From assembly GCF_000024725.1 (NCBI RefSeq), contig NC_013960.1, positions 2,156,001 to 2,220,000 of the forward strand: a DNA stretch of 64,000 bases, read 5' to 3'. Below, piece after piece: positions 46,380 through 56,344 of this stretch. Made by a program: the position numbers and the translations under genes. A model generated the notes under the pieces. That model saw nothing but the letters and a program-made list of their open reading frames with translations. It was not told where the DNA came from and did not search any database. This DNA comes from Nitrosococcus halophilus Nc 4. GTDB lineage: Bacteria; Pseudomonadota; Gammaproteobacteria; Nitrosococcales; Nitrosococcaceae. The number at the start of each line of letters is the position of its first letter. Position 1 is the stretch's first letter.

Positions 46380-48917
46380 GTGATTAATTTTATCGATCTC
46401 GGCTCTGAAATCTTCCGTACTGGTTTTTTACTGGCCATTTTTGGGTATCTGCTGTGGGTGGGTAGGACACGACGTAGTTTGCCTCCAAGGGGTTGGAATA
46501 CCCTCCTCAGCGGCTTTGGCCTGCTGGTATTTGGAAGTCTCCTTGATATTACCGATGAATTCGAGGCGTTAAACCCTTTTTTTATTGTCGGCAACACTCA
46601 TATCCAGGCGCTATTGGAAAAGGTCGTAATTTTTCCCCTGGGCTATCTCTTGCTGTTGCTGGGATTGATGCGGTGGATGCCGGCTGTCCATGGATTATCC
46701 CGGGAAGTGGAGAGTCGCAAGCAGGTGGAAAGAGCCCTAGAAGCGACAGTGGAAACCCGCACGGGTGAATTAAAAGCCGCCAATTTGGCCCTGGCGGAAG
46801 AAGTCGCTGTGCGCAGGCAAGCGCAGGAGTTTTTGGAAATAACGCGGGCAAGGCTTGAGCACCTACTCACTGCCAGCCCCGCCGTTATCTACTGTTGCAA
46901 AGTCGGCGGCAACTATGTCAATACCTTTGTCAGTGAAAATGTCCAGGCCTTAGTAGGCTATAAGCCCAAGGATTTTATTGAGGATTCTTGTTTCTGGATT
47001 AATCATGTGCATCCAAGGGACCAGGAGCGAGTGGCGGCGGATCTGGGGGCATTACTTCAGCGCGGTAAGGCTTGTTATGAATATCGTTTCCGGCATCAAG
47101 ATGGAAGCTACCTCTGGATACATGATGAGTTGCAATTGGTGAGGGATGCAGATGGACAGCCCTTGGAGATCGTTGGCTATTGGGTTGATATTACTGATCG
47201 CAAGCGGGTAGAGCAGAGGCAGCAACGGTTAAGTGTTATTTTGGAAGCTTCTACCGATTTTGTCGGCTTTTCGGATAATGAGGGGATTGCCCAATATGTC
47301 AATCAGGCCGGCTGCCGCCTGGCGGGGATGACCGCTGAGGAAGCGGTGGGCCAGCCGATCACCGTATTTACCCCGGACTGGGCCAACATTATCATCCAAA
47401 ATGAAGGTTTACCAGCGGCGAAGCGCCAGGGTTGGTGGCGGGGGGAGACGGCTTTGCTGCACCGGGAGGGCCGCGAAATTCCCGTATCTCAGCTTATCCT
47501 AGCCCATCGCACTTCTGAGGGGGAGGTTGAGTTTTTTTCCACCGTAGCCCGGGATATCAGTGAACACAAGGCCTACGAATCCCAACTAGAGTACCAGGCC
47601 AATTATGATAGTCTCACAGGCTTACCTAACCGGAATCTGCTGCAGGACCGACTCGAGCACGCCATTGCCCATGCCCGGCGCATCAGGCAGGGGGTCGCCG
47701 TGCTTTTTTTGGATTTGGACAGATTTAAAATGGTCAATGATAGCCTGGGCCATGATGTTGGTGATGCACTGTTAAAGGCCGTGGCCGAGCGGTTAAGGGG
47801 CTGTGTTCGTGACGAGGACACGGTTTCCCGCCTGGGCGGTGATGAATTCGTTTTGGTGTTGGAAGAATTGCGTGGGGGCGAGATGTCACGCCTCATCGCC
47901 AACAAAATCCTAGCGGCCCTGCAAGCCCCTTTTGCCCTTGAGGGACAGACTTTCCGTATCAACGCCAGTGTGGGTATTAGCCTCTTTTCCAGGGATGGGA
48001 AGGATGCCTTGACACTGCTCAAAAGCGCTGATACCGCGCTTCATTGGGCAAAAGCCCAGGGACGGGGATGCATTCGCAGCTATACCTCGGAGATGAATGC
48101 CCAGGTGGTGGAGCGCCTGACCATGGAGCAGTCACTGCGCCAGGCCTTGGAGCGAGAGGAGTTCGTACTCCAATATCAGCCGATAATGGATTTGCAGACC
48201 GGCAGTATGGTGGCGGTGGAGGCACTGTTGCGTTGGCAACACCCCCAGTTGGGGGTTGTTCCCCCTGCCAAGTTTATTCCTTTGGCCGAAGAGTTGGGAA
48301 TAATGCCCACGGTTGGGGAGTGGGTGCTGAGGACCGCTTGCCTTCAAGCCCGCCGTTGGCAGGATGCTGGGTTGCCTATGCTGACCATGTCGGTGAACCT
48401 CTCGACGCAACAGTTTATCCAGGTCGATCTTACCGATCGGGTCGCCCACATCCTAGATGAAACCGGTTTACCGCCTTCTTGCCTTGCCATAGAAATTACC
48501 GAGAGCCAGATTATGCAGGATGTGGAGAGTGCGATCGCTTCCTTGAGGGCTTTCAAGGAAATGAAGGTGCATTTATCCATTGATGATTTCGGCACGGGTT
48601 ATTCTTCGCTGATCCACCTCAAGCGTTTTCCCTTGAACCGGTTGAAGATCGGTAAGGATTTCATCCATGACTTCACCAAGACTCCAGAGGATGAGACTAT
48701 TGTACTGGCGGTGATTTCTTTAGCCCATAGCTTAGGCCTTAAGGTGGTTGCTGAAGGTGTGGAGACGGAAGAACAGCTTCGCTTTTTATGGGAAAATGGT
48801 TGCGAGGAAATGCAAGGCCATTATTTCAGCCGTCCTTTACCTGCCTCGGAGATGGAAGTCCTGTTGCAAGAAAATCGTCAATTGCCCTTGCGTTCAGCCT
48901 ACCAGTCATACCATTAA
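46380..48917 (+). CDS. Membrane PAS-PAS-GGDEF-EAL cyclic di-GMP protein
   Basis: An 845-residue signalling protein. About three hydrophobic segments (residues 10-90) anchor it; a coiled coil (95-155) leads to two PAS domains (about 155-275 and 285-395). A GGDEF domain follows with an intact RLGGDEFVLVLEE motif near residue 485, then an EAL domain with QPIMDLQTGSMVAVEALLRW near residue 612, IDDFGTGYSSLIHLKRFPL and VVAEGVETEEQ. Both active-site motifs are intact, so it may make and degrade cyclic di-GMP. The start is GTG with no strong ribosome-binding site; an in-frame stop lies just upstream, so no earlier start is possible. Confidence 0.93.
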   Translation: MINFIDLGSEIFRTGFLLAIFGYLLWVGRTRRSLPPRGWNTLLSGFGLLVFGSLLDITDEFEALNPFFIVGNTHIQALLEKVVIFPLGYLLLLLGLMRWMPAVHGLSREVESRKQVERALEATVETRTGELKAANLALAEEVAVRRQAQEFLEITRARLEHLLTASPAVIYCCKVGGNYVNTFVSENVQALVGYKPKDFIEDSCFWINHVHPRDQERVAADLGALLQRGKACYEYRFRHQDGSYLWIHDELQLVRDADGQPLEIVGYWVDITDRKRVEQRQQRLSVILEASTDFVGFSDNEGIAQYVNQAGCRLAGMTAEEAVGQPITVFTPDWANIIIQNEGLPAAKRQGWWRGETALLHREGREIPVSQLILAHRTSEGEVEFFSTVARDISEHKAYESQLEYQANYDSLTGLPNRNLLQDRLEHAIAHARRIRQGVAVLFLDLDRFKMVNDSLGHDVGDALLKAVAERLRGCVRDEDTVSRLGGDEFVLVLEELRGGEMSRLIANKILAALQAPFALEGQTFRINASVGISLFSRDGKDALTLLKSADTALHWAKAQGRGCIRSYTSEMNAQVVERLTMEQSLRQALEREEFVLQYQPIMDLQTGSMVAVEALLRWQHPQLGVVPPAKFIPLAEELGIMPTVGEWVLRTACLQARRWQDAGLPMLTMSVNLSTQQFIQVDLTDRVAHILDETGLPPSCLAIEITESQIMQDVESAIASLRAFKEMKVHLSIDDFGTGYSSLIHLKRFPLNRLKIGKDFIHDFTKTPEDETIVLAVISLAHSLGLKVVAEGVETEEQLRFLWENGCEEMQGHYFSRPLPASEMEVLLQENRQLPLRSAYQSYH

Positions 48918-48934
48918 AAGCCTTCGGGCTTTTA
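48915..48934. terminator. Bidirectional terminator between GGDEF-EAL gene and nuoN
   Basis: TAAAAGCC, the tetraloop TTCG and GGCTTTTA form an 8-bp stem that begins at the stop codon of the GGDEF-EAL gene. Both strands end in a short T-run, so it can serve this gene and the converging nuo operon, whose last stop codon lies 60 bases away. Confidence 0.7.
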
Positions 48935-48993
48935 AATTTCTCCACGTTTTCGGCAGTCTGGAGCAAGCTAGTCTAGGATTAAACTTTAAGGGG

Positions 48994-50430
48994 CTAAAGC
49001 AGCGTCATGGCTACAGTTTGAATGAACTGCATTAATGGTTCAGGGTAGACCCCCCACCACACTAGCAACAAGGCAAGTAAAGCGAGCATTAAACTGCTGG
49101 TCAGCGGTAGGGTAGAAGGATAAACCCGTTCTATTTCTGCGGTAGGCAAGCGGTACAGGGCAATGATGATTCGCAGGTAATAAAATAGGCCCAGGGTGCT
49201 GCCAATGATGAGTGTAAACAGGAGTGGCCATAGGGCGGCCTCAACACTGGCGGTGAAGATATAGAACTTGCCGATAAACCCTGCCGTCAGGGGGATACCC
49301 GCTAGGGAGAGCAGGGTGAAAGTAAACATGCCAGCCAGCGCCGGCCGGTGCCAGAATAACCCCTGATAGTCCTCTAGGTTTTGCTTTTCCTGGGCCGGTG
49401 AGGAGAGCACGGTTACTACCCCAAAGGCCCCTAAATTCATTATGAAATAGACTACCCAATAGAACATGACTGCTTCCATGCCCAGGCTTCCGCTGGCTAG
49501 AAGGGCTACTAATAAGTAGCCCAGGTGAGCGATGGAAGAATAGGCCAGAATCCGCTTGATATTATTTTGCAGCAGCGCAAGTAAATTACCGACCAAAATG
49601 GAGAGCCAGGCGATCAGGCTGAGTATCACGGTGAGGAGGTGATGGTTGTCACCTTCCACTTGAATAAAAAAACGCAATAACAGGGCAAATACCGCCCCTT
49701 TGGATACGGTGGTGAGAAAAGCAGTCACCGGGGCCGGTGCCCCTTGATAAACATCGGGAGTCCAGAGGTGAAAAGGCACCCATGAAAGTTTAAAGCTCAA
49801 ACCGCTAATGATGAAAACGAGGCCCGCCAGAAAAAAGACATTAGAAGAAATTTCGCCGCGGTTCAGAAGGGTACTGAGATGCCCAAATTCTAGGGTCCCC
49901 ATTTCGGCATAGATAAGGGCGATACCAAACAGTAACATCGCCGAAGAAGCGCCGGAGAGAATCAAATATTTCACCCCCGCCTCAAGGGAGGGTCGGAAGT
50001 GGCGCGGGTAGGCCAGCAAAGCAAACAGGGAGACGCTTAAGATTTCAAGGCCCAGGAAGAGGGAGATAAAATGATTGCTGGCAGCCAGGACGGTTGCCCC
50101 TAGGGTGGCTAAGAGCAAGAGCATATAGAACTCTTCTGGCTGATCTCCAAGCCCTTGCAGATAACCATAGCCCAGGAGGGCCACGGCCAAGGCTGCGGCC
50201 AAGATGAGCCCGGTGTAAAACAGGGCATATTGATCGATGATCAACAAGGGCGATACCTGATGGGGGGTCACCGTAGCGGCGATGGGTATCATCTCTAGGC
50301 AGAGCAGCAATGGGAACACCGTCGCCAGCAAGGTCAACCGATGCTGGCGATAAAAGGCCACCACCAAGGTGAGGGCTAGGGACCCGAGGGTTAGGAGCAG
50401 CAAAGGCAGCAAGGCAATAAAATCAGACAT
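48994..50430 (-). CDS. nuoN: NADH-quinone oxidoreductase subunit N
   Basis: Antiporter-like proton-pumping subunit of the complex I membrane arm. The 478-residue product has about 14 hydrophobic segments; [19 protein letters not shown], the conserved Lys/His-bearing [18 protein letters not shown] and [21 protein letters not shown] are family marks. It is the last gene of the operon, 3 bases after nuoM, and its end faces a bidirectional terminator. Confidence 0.96.
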   Translation of the reverse strand: MSDFIALLPLLLLTLGSLALTLVVAFYRQHRLTLLATVFPLLLCLEMIPIAATVTPHQVSPLLIIDQYALFYTGLILAAALAVALLGYGYLQGLGDQPEEFYMLLLLATLGATVLAASNHFISLFLGLEILSVSLFALLAYPRHFRPSLEAGVKYLILSGASSAMLLFGIALIYAEMGTLEFGHLSTLLNRGEISSNVFFLAGLVFIISGLSFKLSWVPFHLWTPDVYQGAPAPVTAFLTTVSKGAVFALLLRFFIQVEGDNHHLLTVILSLIAWLSILVGNLLALLQNNIKRILAYSSIAHLGYLLVALLASGSLGMEAVMFYWVVYFIMNLGAFGVVTVLSSPAQEKQNLEDYQGLFWHRPALAGMFTFTLLSLAGIPLTAGFIGKFYIFTASVEAALWPLLFTLIIGSTLGLFYYLRIIIALYRLPTAEIERVYPSTLPLTSSLMLALLALLLVWWGVYPEPLMQFIQTVAMTLL

Positions 50431-50433
50431 GGG

Positions 50434-51930
50434 TCAGTTTTGTCTTGGCGGTTCCATGACCCATTGCTGTAACCCCTCCAGGGCAGGATGGGCCATATCG
50501 AATACCGGTTGGGGATATAGTCCCAGCCAAAAGAGGATGAAAATCATGGCGCCCATGGCGGCCATATCCCCGGTAGAAAAATCCGCGAAGCGCCGTTGTT
50601 CTTCCGCCTCACCGTGGAGGGTTTTCTGCACCATGATCAAGGCATAGACCACGGAGAGAATAAGCCCCAGGGCGGCGGCGGCGGTGAAAGCAATACTGAC
50701 CTGATAAGTTCCCAGCAATACCAAGAACTCTCCCATAAAATTGGCGAGCCCAGGGAGACCCAGGGCCGCTACGGCAAAAAATAAGCTGATGGCCGCCAGC
50801 CGGGGAGCTTTGCTCCACAGCCCTCCCATGCGGCCCATGTCCCGGGTGTGAAGGCGTTCTTGCAGGGCGCCGGCGACCATAAACAGGGCCGCGACGGAGA
50901 TGCCGTGGGCCAGCATTTGCATGACCGCGCCTTGGAGGGCCACCGGATTCCAGGCAAACACGCCTAGGAGGACAAAACCCATATGGCTGATACTGCTGTA
51001 GGCGATTAAGCGCTTGACATCTTGTTGGGCGAAGGCCAGTACCGCTCCATAGAGGATCCCGATTACCCCTAGCAGCATGATCACCGGGCTATAATCAAAC
51101 GCAGTGGCAGGGAACAGGGGAACCACGAAACGGAGCAATCCATAAGCCCCCGTCTTTAAGAGTACTCCCGCTAGAATCACGCTGCCGCCGGTGGAGGCCT
51201 GAGTATGGGCATCCGGCAGCCAAGAGTGCAAGGGCACTGCGGGCAGCTTGACGGTAAAGGCAATAAAAAATCCGAGCGCTATCCAAAAGGCGGTATTGGG
51301 ATCGAGGGAGGCGCCCAGCAGGTCAAAATAATCAAAGGTCAACACACCCGTATGCTGATAATGAGTCCAGACCAGCACCAGGATCGCCACCAGCAGCATC
51401 AGGCCACTGCTATGGGTAAAGATAAAAAACTTGAAGGCCGCCGGGAGGCGACGCTCGTGGCCCCAAATGGCGATGAGAAAATACATGGGGACCAGCATCA
51501 CTTCCCAGAAGAAAAAGAACAGAAACAAATCCAGGGCCATAAAGACCCCAATGACTCCCGTGAGGACCCATAACAAGTTGAAATGAAAAAAGCCAACCCG
51601 GTATTGGATCTCAGTCCAGGAAGCCACTACTGCCATGAGCCCCAGGAAACAGGCCAGGAGCACCAAGAGGAGGCTCAGTCCATCCAAGGCCAGATGAAAG
51701 CGGATCCCAAAATGGGCGATCCAGGGCCAGTCCAATTCCACCAACCAAGCCCCTTGCCCGGCAATGGCAAAGGGATTCGCTTGCGATAGCCATAATGCCG
51801 CCACCAAGAGGAAATTGATTCCTAGGGCAAGCAAGGCAATGATCCGAGACCAGAGGGGATGCTGGCGTTCGGCAACCCAGGCCCCAACTCCCCCTACGAT
51901 TAAGATTACAAGTAACCAGATGAGTATCAT
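50434..51930 (-). CDS. nuoM: NADH-quinone oxidoreductase subunit M
   Basis: Second antiporter-like subunit of the complex I membrane arm. The 498-residue product has the GIRFHLALDGLSLLLVLL entry, the Glu-bearing FFFFWEVMLVPMYFLIAIWG, VPLHSWLPDAHTQASTGGSV, and QQDVKRLIAYSSISHMGFVL, all diagnostic. It overlaps nuoL by four bases and precedes nuoN by 3 bases. Confidence 0.97.
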   Translation of the reverse strand: MILIWLLVILIVGGVGAWVAERQHPLWSRIIALLALGINFLLVAALWLSQANPFAIAGQGAWLVELDWPWIAHFGIRFHLALDGLSLLLVLLACFLGLMAVVASWTEIQYRVGFFHFNLLWVLTGVIGVFMALDLFLFFFFWEVMLVPMYFLIAIWGHERRLPAAFKFFIFTHSSGLMLLVAILVLVWTHYQHTGVLTFDYFDLLGASLDPNTAFWIALGFFIAFTVKLPAVPLHSWLPDAHTQASTGGSVILAGVLLKTGAYGLLRFVVPLFPATAFDYSPVIMLLGVIGILYGAVLAFAQQDVKRLIAYSSISHMGFVLLGVFAWNPVALQGAVMQMLAHGISVAALFMVAGALQERLHTRDMGRMGGLWSKAPRLAAISLFFAVAALGLPGLANFMGEFLVLLGTYQVSIAFTAAAALGLILSVVYALIMVQKTLHGEAEEQRRFADFSTGDMAAMGAMIFILFWLGLYPQPVFDMAHPALEGLQQWVMEPPRQN

Positions 51931-53900
51931 AGGAACACCACCATGGCGATAAGTAGGGCAGCCCCAGCGGCAATGCCTCCGGTATACCAGCGTACCAGTC
52001 CGGTTTGGGTCCGGCTGAGCCCCTGGTGGCCCACTTGCGCTAGCCAGGCCATTCCCCGATAAAAGGCATCAATGAAGTCATTTTTATTAACTCGGGCGAG
52101 CCACAGGAAAGGCCATACCAATAGCCAGCCCATTCCCCGAGAAAAGGCATCGATAAAGTCATTTCTATTCAGGTGGGCAAACCACTGCAAAGGGCGTACT
52201 AGGAACAGCTGGTATACCCCATCAAAGCCCCAGCCGGCGTACCAGAAACGCCTTAATGCCGAAACCGGCCTTTTTTCTAGCAGGGCCTGGCGCCATTGGG
52301 GCTTACTCAAGAAAAATAAATAAGCCAGCACAACACCTAGCAAGGAGGCCGTCGAGGCTGTAATTTGCAAACTAAGCTCCACCCATGGGCTTCCATGCCC
52401 TGCTTCCAGCTCAGGAAGGGTTAAGTGCAATAGGCTAGAGAAAAAGGGTTGATCCCCGCCCATTGGCAACCATTCCACCCAGCCCCCAACGATGGAGAGC
52501 AAGGAGAGCACCAGTAAGGGAATACCCATAAGCATGCCCGGTTTTTTGCCCACGGTCGTTTTTACCGGGCCAAAAAAGGCGATAAACCAGCCCCGAAAAA
52601 TGTATACCGCCGTTAATAGAGCCCCTATGAGGCCTGCTGCCCAGAGCCAGCCTCCCCCTAAGGGGGACGACCAAACCTGCCATAGAATCAAATCCTTACT
52701 ATAGAAACCGGCAGTAATCAGGGGTAAAGAGGCCAGGGAGGCGGCACCGATGAGAAACCCCCAGAAGGCAAGGGGAAGCTGCCTTCGTAAGCCGCCCATT
52801 TTGAAAATGTTATGCTCGTGCTGCAGGCTGGTAATGACCACCCCAGCGCTCAGGAACAGCAGGGCCTTAAAAAAGGCGTGAGTCATGAAATGAAAAATAG
52901 CCGCCGACCAAGCGCCGACCCCTAAGGCCAAAAACATATAGCCAATTTGGCTCATGGTGGAGTAGGCCAGAATCCGTTTGATATCGGTTTGGACCAAGGC
53001 GCTACAGGCTGCCAGCAGTAAAGTGAACGCTCCGATCACCGCCACCGCCGTATGGACGGGGGGAGCCAGTTCAAACAGCACATGAGTGCGGGCGATCAAG
53101 TAAACTCCGGCAGTAACCATGGTGGCGGCATGGATAAGGGCACTGACCGGGGTAGGACCGGCCATGGCATTGGGCAGCCAGGTTTGCAGGGGCAGTTGGG
53201 CTGATTTGCCGACCGCGCCCCCGAGCAGCAGGGCGGCCGCCGCTAGGGCTAGCACGGAGCCCACAGGCCACGCTTGCGAGGCCCGTTCCATGAGCAATTG
53301 AATATTGAGTGTCCCCAGGTGAGTGACCAACAACAGCAGCCCTAGGGCCATGGCGGTATCCCCGACTCGAGTGACCAGAAAAGCCTTGCGGGCCGCATAA
53401 CCATTGGCAGGGTCCTGGTACCAAAAGCCAATCAGCAAGTAACTGCACAGTCCCACCCCCTCCCAGCCCAGATAAAGGAATAACAAATCATCGGCCAATA
53501 CCAGCAGCAGCATGGAGGCAACAAACAGGTTCATATAGGCAAAGAAGCGCTGGTAACCGGCTTCATCAAGCATAAATTCGGTGGAATAAAGATGGATCAG
53601 AAAGCTTACCCAGGTGATGACCAGGATCATGACCAGGGAGAGGGAATCTAAATAGAGACCAATGTGGGGAGTAAAATCAGCAATAGTCATCCAGGTCCAT
53701 AAAATTTGCCTATAGGCATTTCCCGAAGGCGGGGATTGTAGAAACTCCATGCCAAGGCCTAAGGCTAAGAGGGCGGATAACGCCACCGAGCCCACGCCAA
53801 TGAAGGCGCTAAGTTTTTTGGACAGTTGGCCAGGGGCCAGTATTAACAGGACAAAACCGGCCAAGGGCAGGGTGGGGATGAGCCATAGGAGTTTTAGCAT
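51927..53900 (-). CDS. nuoL: NADH-quinone oxidoreductase subunit L
   Basis: Distal antiporter-like subunit of complex I with the long lateral helix. The 657-residue product shows FFAYMNLFVASMLLLVLADD, LYLGWEGVGLCSYLLIGFWY, LPLQTWLPNAMAGPTPVSA and [20 protein letters not shown]. Near the C terminus a 27-residue unit is duplicated: NRNDFIDAFSRGMGWL followed by NKNDFIDAFYRGMAWL (see the repeat entry). GAGGGG lies just before the ATG, one base after nuoK. Confidence 0.97.
   Translation of the reverse strand: MLKLLWLIPTLPLAGFVLLILAPGQLSKKLSAFIGVGSVALSALLALGLGMEFLQSPPSGNAYRQILWTWMTIADFTPHIGLYLDSLSLVMILVITWVSFLIHLYSTEFMLDEAGYQRFFAYMNLFVASMLLLVLADDLLFLYLGWEGVGLCSYLLIGFWYQDPANGYAARKAFLVTRVGDTAMALGLLLLVTHLGTLNIQLLMERASQAWPVGSVLALAAAALLLGGAVGKSAQLPLQTWLPNAMAGPTPVSALIHAATMVTAGVYLIARTHVLFELAPPVHTAVAVIGAFTLLLAACSALVQTDIKRILAYSTMSQIGYMFLALGVGAWSAAIFHFMTHAFFKALLFLSAGVVITSLQHEHNIFKMGGLRRQLPLAFWGFLIGAASLASLPLITAGFYSKDLILWQVWSSPLGGGWLWAAGLIGALLTAVYIFRGWFIAFFGPVKTTVGKKPGMLMGIPLLVLSLLSIVGGWVEWLPMGGDQPFFSSLLHLTLPELEAGHGSPWVELSLQITASTASLLGVVLAYLFFLSKPQWRQALLEKRPVSALRRFWYAGWGFDGVYQLFLVRPLQWFAHLNRNDFIDAFSRGMGWLLVWPFLWLARVNKNDFIDAFYRGMAWLAQVGHQGLSRTQTGLVRWYTGGIAAGAALLIAMVVFL
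52051..52212. repeat. 81-bp tandem duplication inside nuoL
   Basis: ATTCCCCGA at 52051 and again at 52132, each followed by AAAAGGCATC and AAGTCATTT, gives a period of exactly 81 bases (27 codons), so the frame is kept. The two copies code for N-(R/K)-NDFIDAF-x-RGM-x-WL plus a hydrophobic tail. The boundaries of the second unit are approximate. Confidence 0.75.
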
Positions 53901-53901
53901 C

Positions 53902-54210
53902 TCAACCCCTCATCTCACTGATGCGATCGGCATCTAAAGTGCCAAAATGCCGGTAAATCAGCAGAATGAGTGCCAGACCGATGGCCGCCTCTGCAGCGGC
54001 TAGGGTCAGAATAAGCATGAAAAAAATCTGCCCCTCTGCTTCCCCCCAGCGGGCACCGGCCACGATGAAAGCCAGCCCGGTGGCATTGAGCATGATTTCC
54101 AGGGACATGAGCATGAATATCAGATTGCGGCGCACCAGAACGCCCATTAACCCCAGTAAAAAAAGGGCGGCAGCTAAATACAAACCATGCTCTATGGGAA
54201 TCGAAATCAT
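53902..54210 (-). CDS. nuoK: NADH-quinone oxidoreductase subunit K
   Basis: Small three-helix membrane subunit (102 residues) of complex I. The conserved membrane Glu residues lie in [17 protein letters not shown] and [20 protein letters not shown], which are diagnostic. Its start overlaps the nuoJ stop by one base and nuoL begins 1 base after its end. Confidence 0.96.
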   Translation of the reverse strand: MISIPIEHGLYLAAALFLLGLMGVLVRRNLIFMLMSLEIMLNATGLAFIVAGARWGEAEGQIFFMLILTLAAAEAAIGLALILLIYRHFGTLDADRISEMRG

Positions 54211-54713
54211 TATGGGCCCTCCTCCTGTTCTCTTCGCCCGAGGTGATAGGCTCCCACCAAGCCTGCTAGCAGCAGCATGGCCGCCAGTTCAACCGCCAAT
54301 AAATAAGGACCAAATAGGGCCCTGCCCACCTGTTGGGGTTCAACCATTTCAGCACTGGAGAGGAGACTGCTCTCTTTTTCCAGGAGATAAATCAGTTCTA
54401 TCAGCAAAATAAAGGACAAAGCTCCAGGACCTATCCACATCTGGGGGTTGAGCCAGCGATTTTCCTGGGCAATCGCCTCTTTTCCTAGATTGAGCATCAT
54501 CACCACGAAGACGAAGAGCACCATAATGGCACCGGCGTAGATGAGGACTTCTAAGGCGGCTGCAAAGGGCGCGCCGAGGAGAAAAAAAATTAAGGCCACC
54601 GAGAGCAGAGAAACGATTAAATAAAGCAATGCATGGACGGGATTTAAGCGGGTGATCACCATGGCAGTGGAAACAACGGCGACAAAAGCTGCAATATAGA
54701 AGGTGATTTCCAT
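54210..54713 (-). CDS. nuoJ: NADH-quinone oxidoreductase subunit J
   Basis: A five-helix membrane subunit of complex I (167 residues). The conserved segment [20 protein letters not shown] and the Glu/Gly-bearing [20 protein letters not shown] are clear. A 110-base AT-rich gap without a gene separates it from nuoI upstream, unusual in this otherwise compact operon, and no strong ribosome-binding site is seen before the ATG. Confidence 0.95.
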   Translation of the reverse strand: MEITFYIAAFVAVVSTAMVITRLNPVHALLYLIVSLLSVALIFFLLGAPFAAALEVLIYAGAIMVLFVFVVMMLNLGKEAIAQENRWLNPQMWIGPGALSFILLIELIYLLEKESSLLSSAEMVEPQQVGRALFGPYLLAVELAAMLLLAGLVGAYHLGRREQEEGP

Positions 54714-54823
54714 AAGTATTTTTAGTTTTCCGGTGCTGACTACTCCTAAGAATAGATTGGATTAGCTGACTTTTTAGTTTGTTTTTTTTCTCCTTCCTAA
54801 ATTAAAAGCTGATTTTAGGGCGA

Positions 54824-55366
54824 CTAAGGCATTAAGCCGCGCACATCCACGGGGGGTTCTTCGTTTTCCGCTTCTCCTTTATCCTTACCGCGAACTGCCA
54901 AGCCGGCCACTCGATAAAAATTATAATCGGGATATTTTCCGGGGCCGTTGATCAATAAATCTTCTTTTTCGTAAACCAAATTTTGCCGCTCATATTCGCC
55001 CATTTCGAAATCTGGAGTAAGTTGAATCGCATAGGTGGGGCAGGCTTCTTCACAAAGGCCACAAAAAATGCAACGGGAAAAGTTGATACGAAAAAACTCA
55101 GGATACCAGCGGCCCTGTTCGTCTTCCGCTTTTTGCAGGGCAATGCAATCCACGGGGCAGGCGACGGCACATAAATTACAGGCGACGCAGCGTTCCTCAC
55201 CGTCCGGGTCCCGGGAGAGGATAATGCGTCCCCGCCATCTTGGCGCAATATAGGGTTTCTCCTCTGGATATTGGATCGTGGCCTTGGGCCGGAAAAGATG
55301 GAGAAATACGGTCCAGAGGCTTCTCAATTCACTGCCTAGGGAAAGGCTTTTTAATTGGTTCCACAT
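54824..55366 (-). CDS. nuoI: NADH-quinone oxidoreductase subunit I (two 4Fe-4S)
   Basis: Peripheral-arm ferredoxin-like subunit carrying clusters N6a and N6b. The 180-residue product has two complete four-cysteine motifs, [18 protein letters not shown] and [27 protein letters not shown] stands six bases before the ATG. It follows nuoH after 18 bases. Confidence 0.97.
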   Translation of the reverse strand: MWNQLKSLSLGSELRSLWTVFLHLFRPKATIQYPEEKPYIAPRWRGRIILSRDPDGEERCVACNLCAVACPVDCIALQKAEDEQGRWYPEFFRINFSRCIFCGLCEEACPTYAIQLTPDFEMGEYERQNLVYEKEDLLINGPGKYPDYNFYRVAGLAVRGKDKGEAENEEPPVDVRGLMP

Positions 55367-55384
55367 GACATCCCTCCTTTGAGA

Positions 55385-56344
55385 TTAGGTTCCTTCGATG
55401 GTGAGTACCACAGCGCCCGTAACCACTAAGTTGAGCAATGTCAGGGGCAACATGAGTTTCCAACCATAGGCCATGAGTTGATCATAACGGGGCCTGGGGA
55501 GAGCGGCCCGTAGTAAAATAAAGAAAAACGCAAAGAAAGAAAGCTTGATAAAAAACCAAACTAGAGGCGGTAGCCAAGGGCCTCGCCAACCGCCAAAGAA
55601 AAGAGTCACAATCATGGCTGAGATAAGGAGGATGGCCAGGTACTCACCAACAAAAAAGAGGCCGAATTTCATACCCGAATACTCGGTATGGAAACCCGCC
55701 ACCAATTCATTTTCAGCCTCAGGGAGATCAAAAGGCAGACGATGGGCTTCTGCAATTCCAGCGATCAGAAACACCACCAAGCCAAGAAATTGGGGAATGC
55801 AAAACCATAGTCCTTGTTGCGCGGCTACAATTTCTCGCAGATTAAAGGAGCCGGCCAGCATTACGACCCCCATCAGAGACAGGCCCATGAAAACCTCATA
55901 GCTCAACATTTGCGCCGCCGCCCGCAGACTGCCCATTAAGGAGTACTTGTTGTTGGAGGCCCAGCCGCCTAAAACCACGCTGTAGACGGCCAAAGAGGAC
56001 ATGGCTAGAAAAAACAGCAGTCCAATATTGAGATCGATAATGCCAATATCCGGGGTAATGGGAATGACCGCAAAGGCGAGTAAAGCCGTGATTACCACTA
56101 CCGTTGGCGCCAGGATGAAGACCCCCTTATCGGCAAAAGGCGGTATCCAATCCTCCTTGGTAAAGAGCTTGATGACATCGGCCACCACTTGCAAGATGCC
56201 GAAGGGACCTACCCGATTGGGACCGTAGCGATCCTGCCAAAATCCCAGCAAGCGACGCTCAATCCAAATCAACAAGGCCGTCAGGGTGAGCAATGTCCCT
56301 AAAATGCCGAGGATATTAAACAGCGATGCCAAGACGGTTTTCAT
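55385..56344 (-). CDS. nuoH: NADH-quinone oxidoreductase subunit H
   Basis: Membrane subunit of complex I that forms part of the quinone-binding site. Start at 56344 gives 319 residues and an ATGA overlap with the nuoG stop; a longer frame from 56371 would add nine residues inside nuoG. Diagnostic segments are [40 protein letters not shown], the Glu-rich [20 protein letters not shown] and [18 protein letters not shown]. Confidence 0.97.
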   Translation of the reverse strand: MKTVLASLFNILGILGTLLTLTALLIWIERRLLGFWQDRYGPNRVGPFGILQVVADVIKLFTKEDWIPPFADKGVFILAPTVVVITALLAFAVIPITPDIGIIDLNIGLLFFLAMSSLAVYSVVLGGWASNNKYSLMGSLRAAAQMLSYEVFMGLSLMGVVMLAGSFNLREIVAAQQGLWFCIPQFLGLVVFLIAGIAEAHRLPFDLPEAENELVAGFHTEYSGMKFGLFFVGEYLAILLISAMIVTLFFGGWRGPWLPPLVWFFIKLSFFAFFFILLRAALPRPRYDQLMAYGWKLMLPLTLLNLVVTGAVVLTIEGT

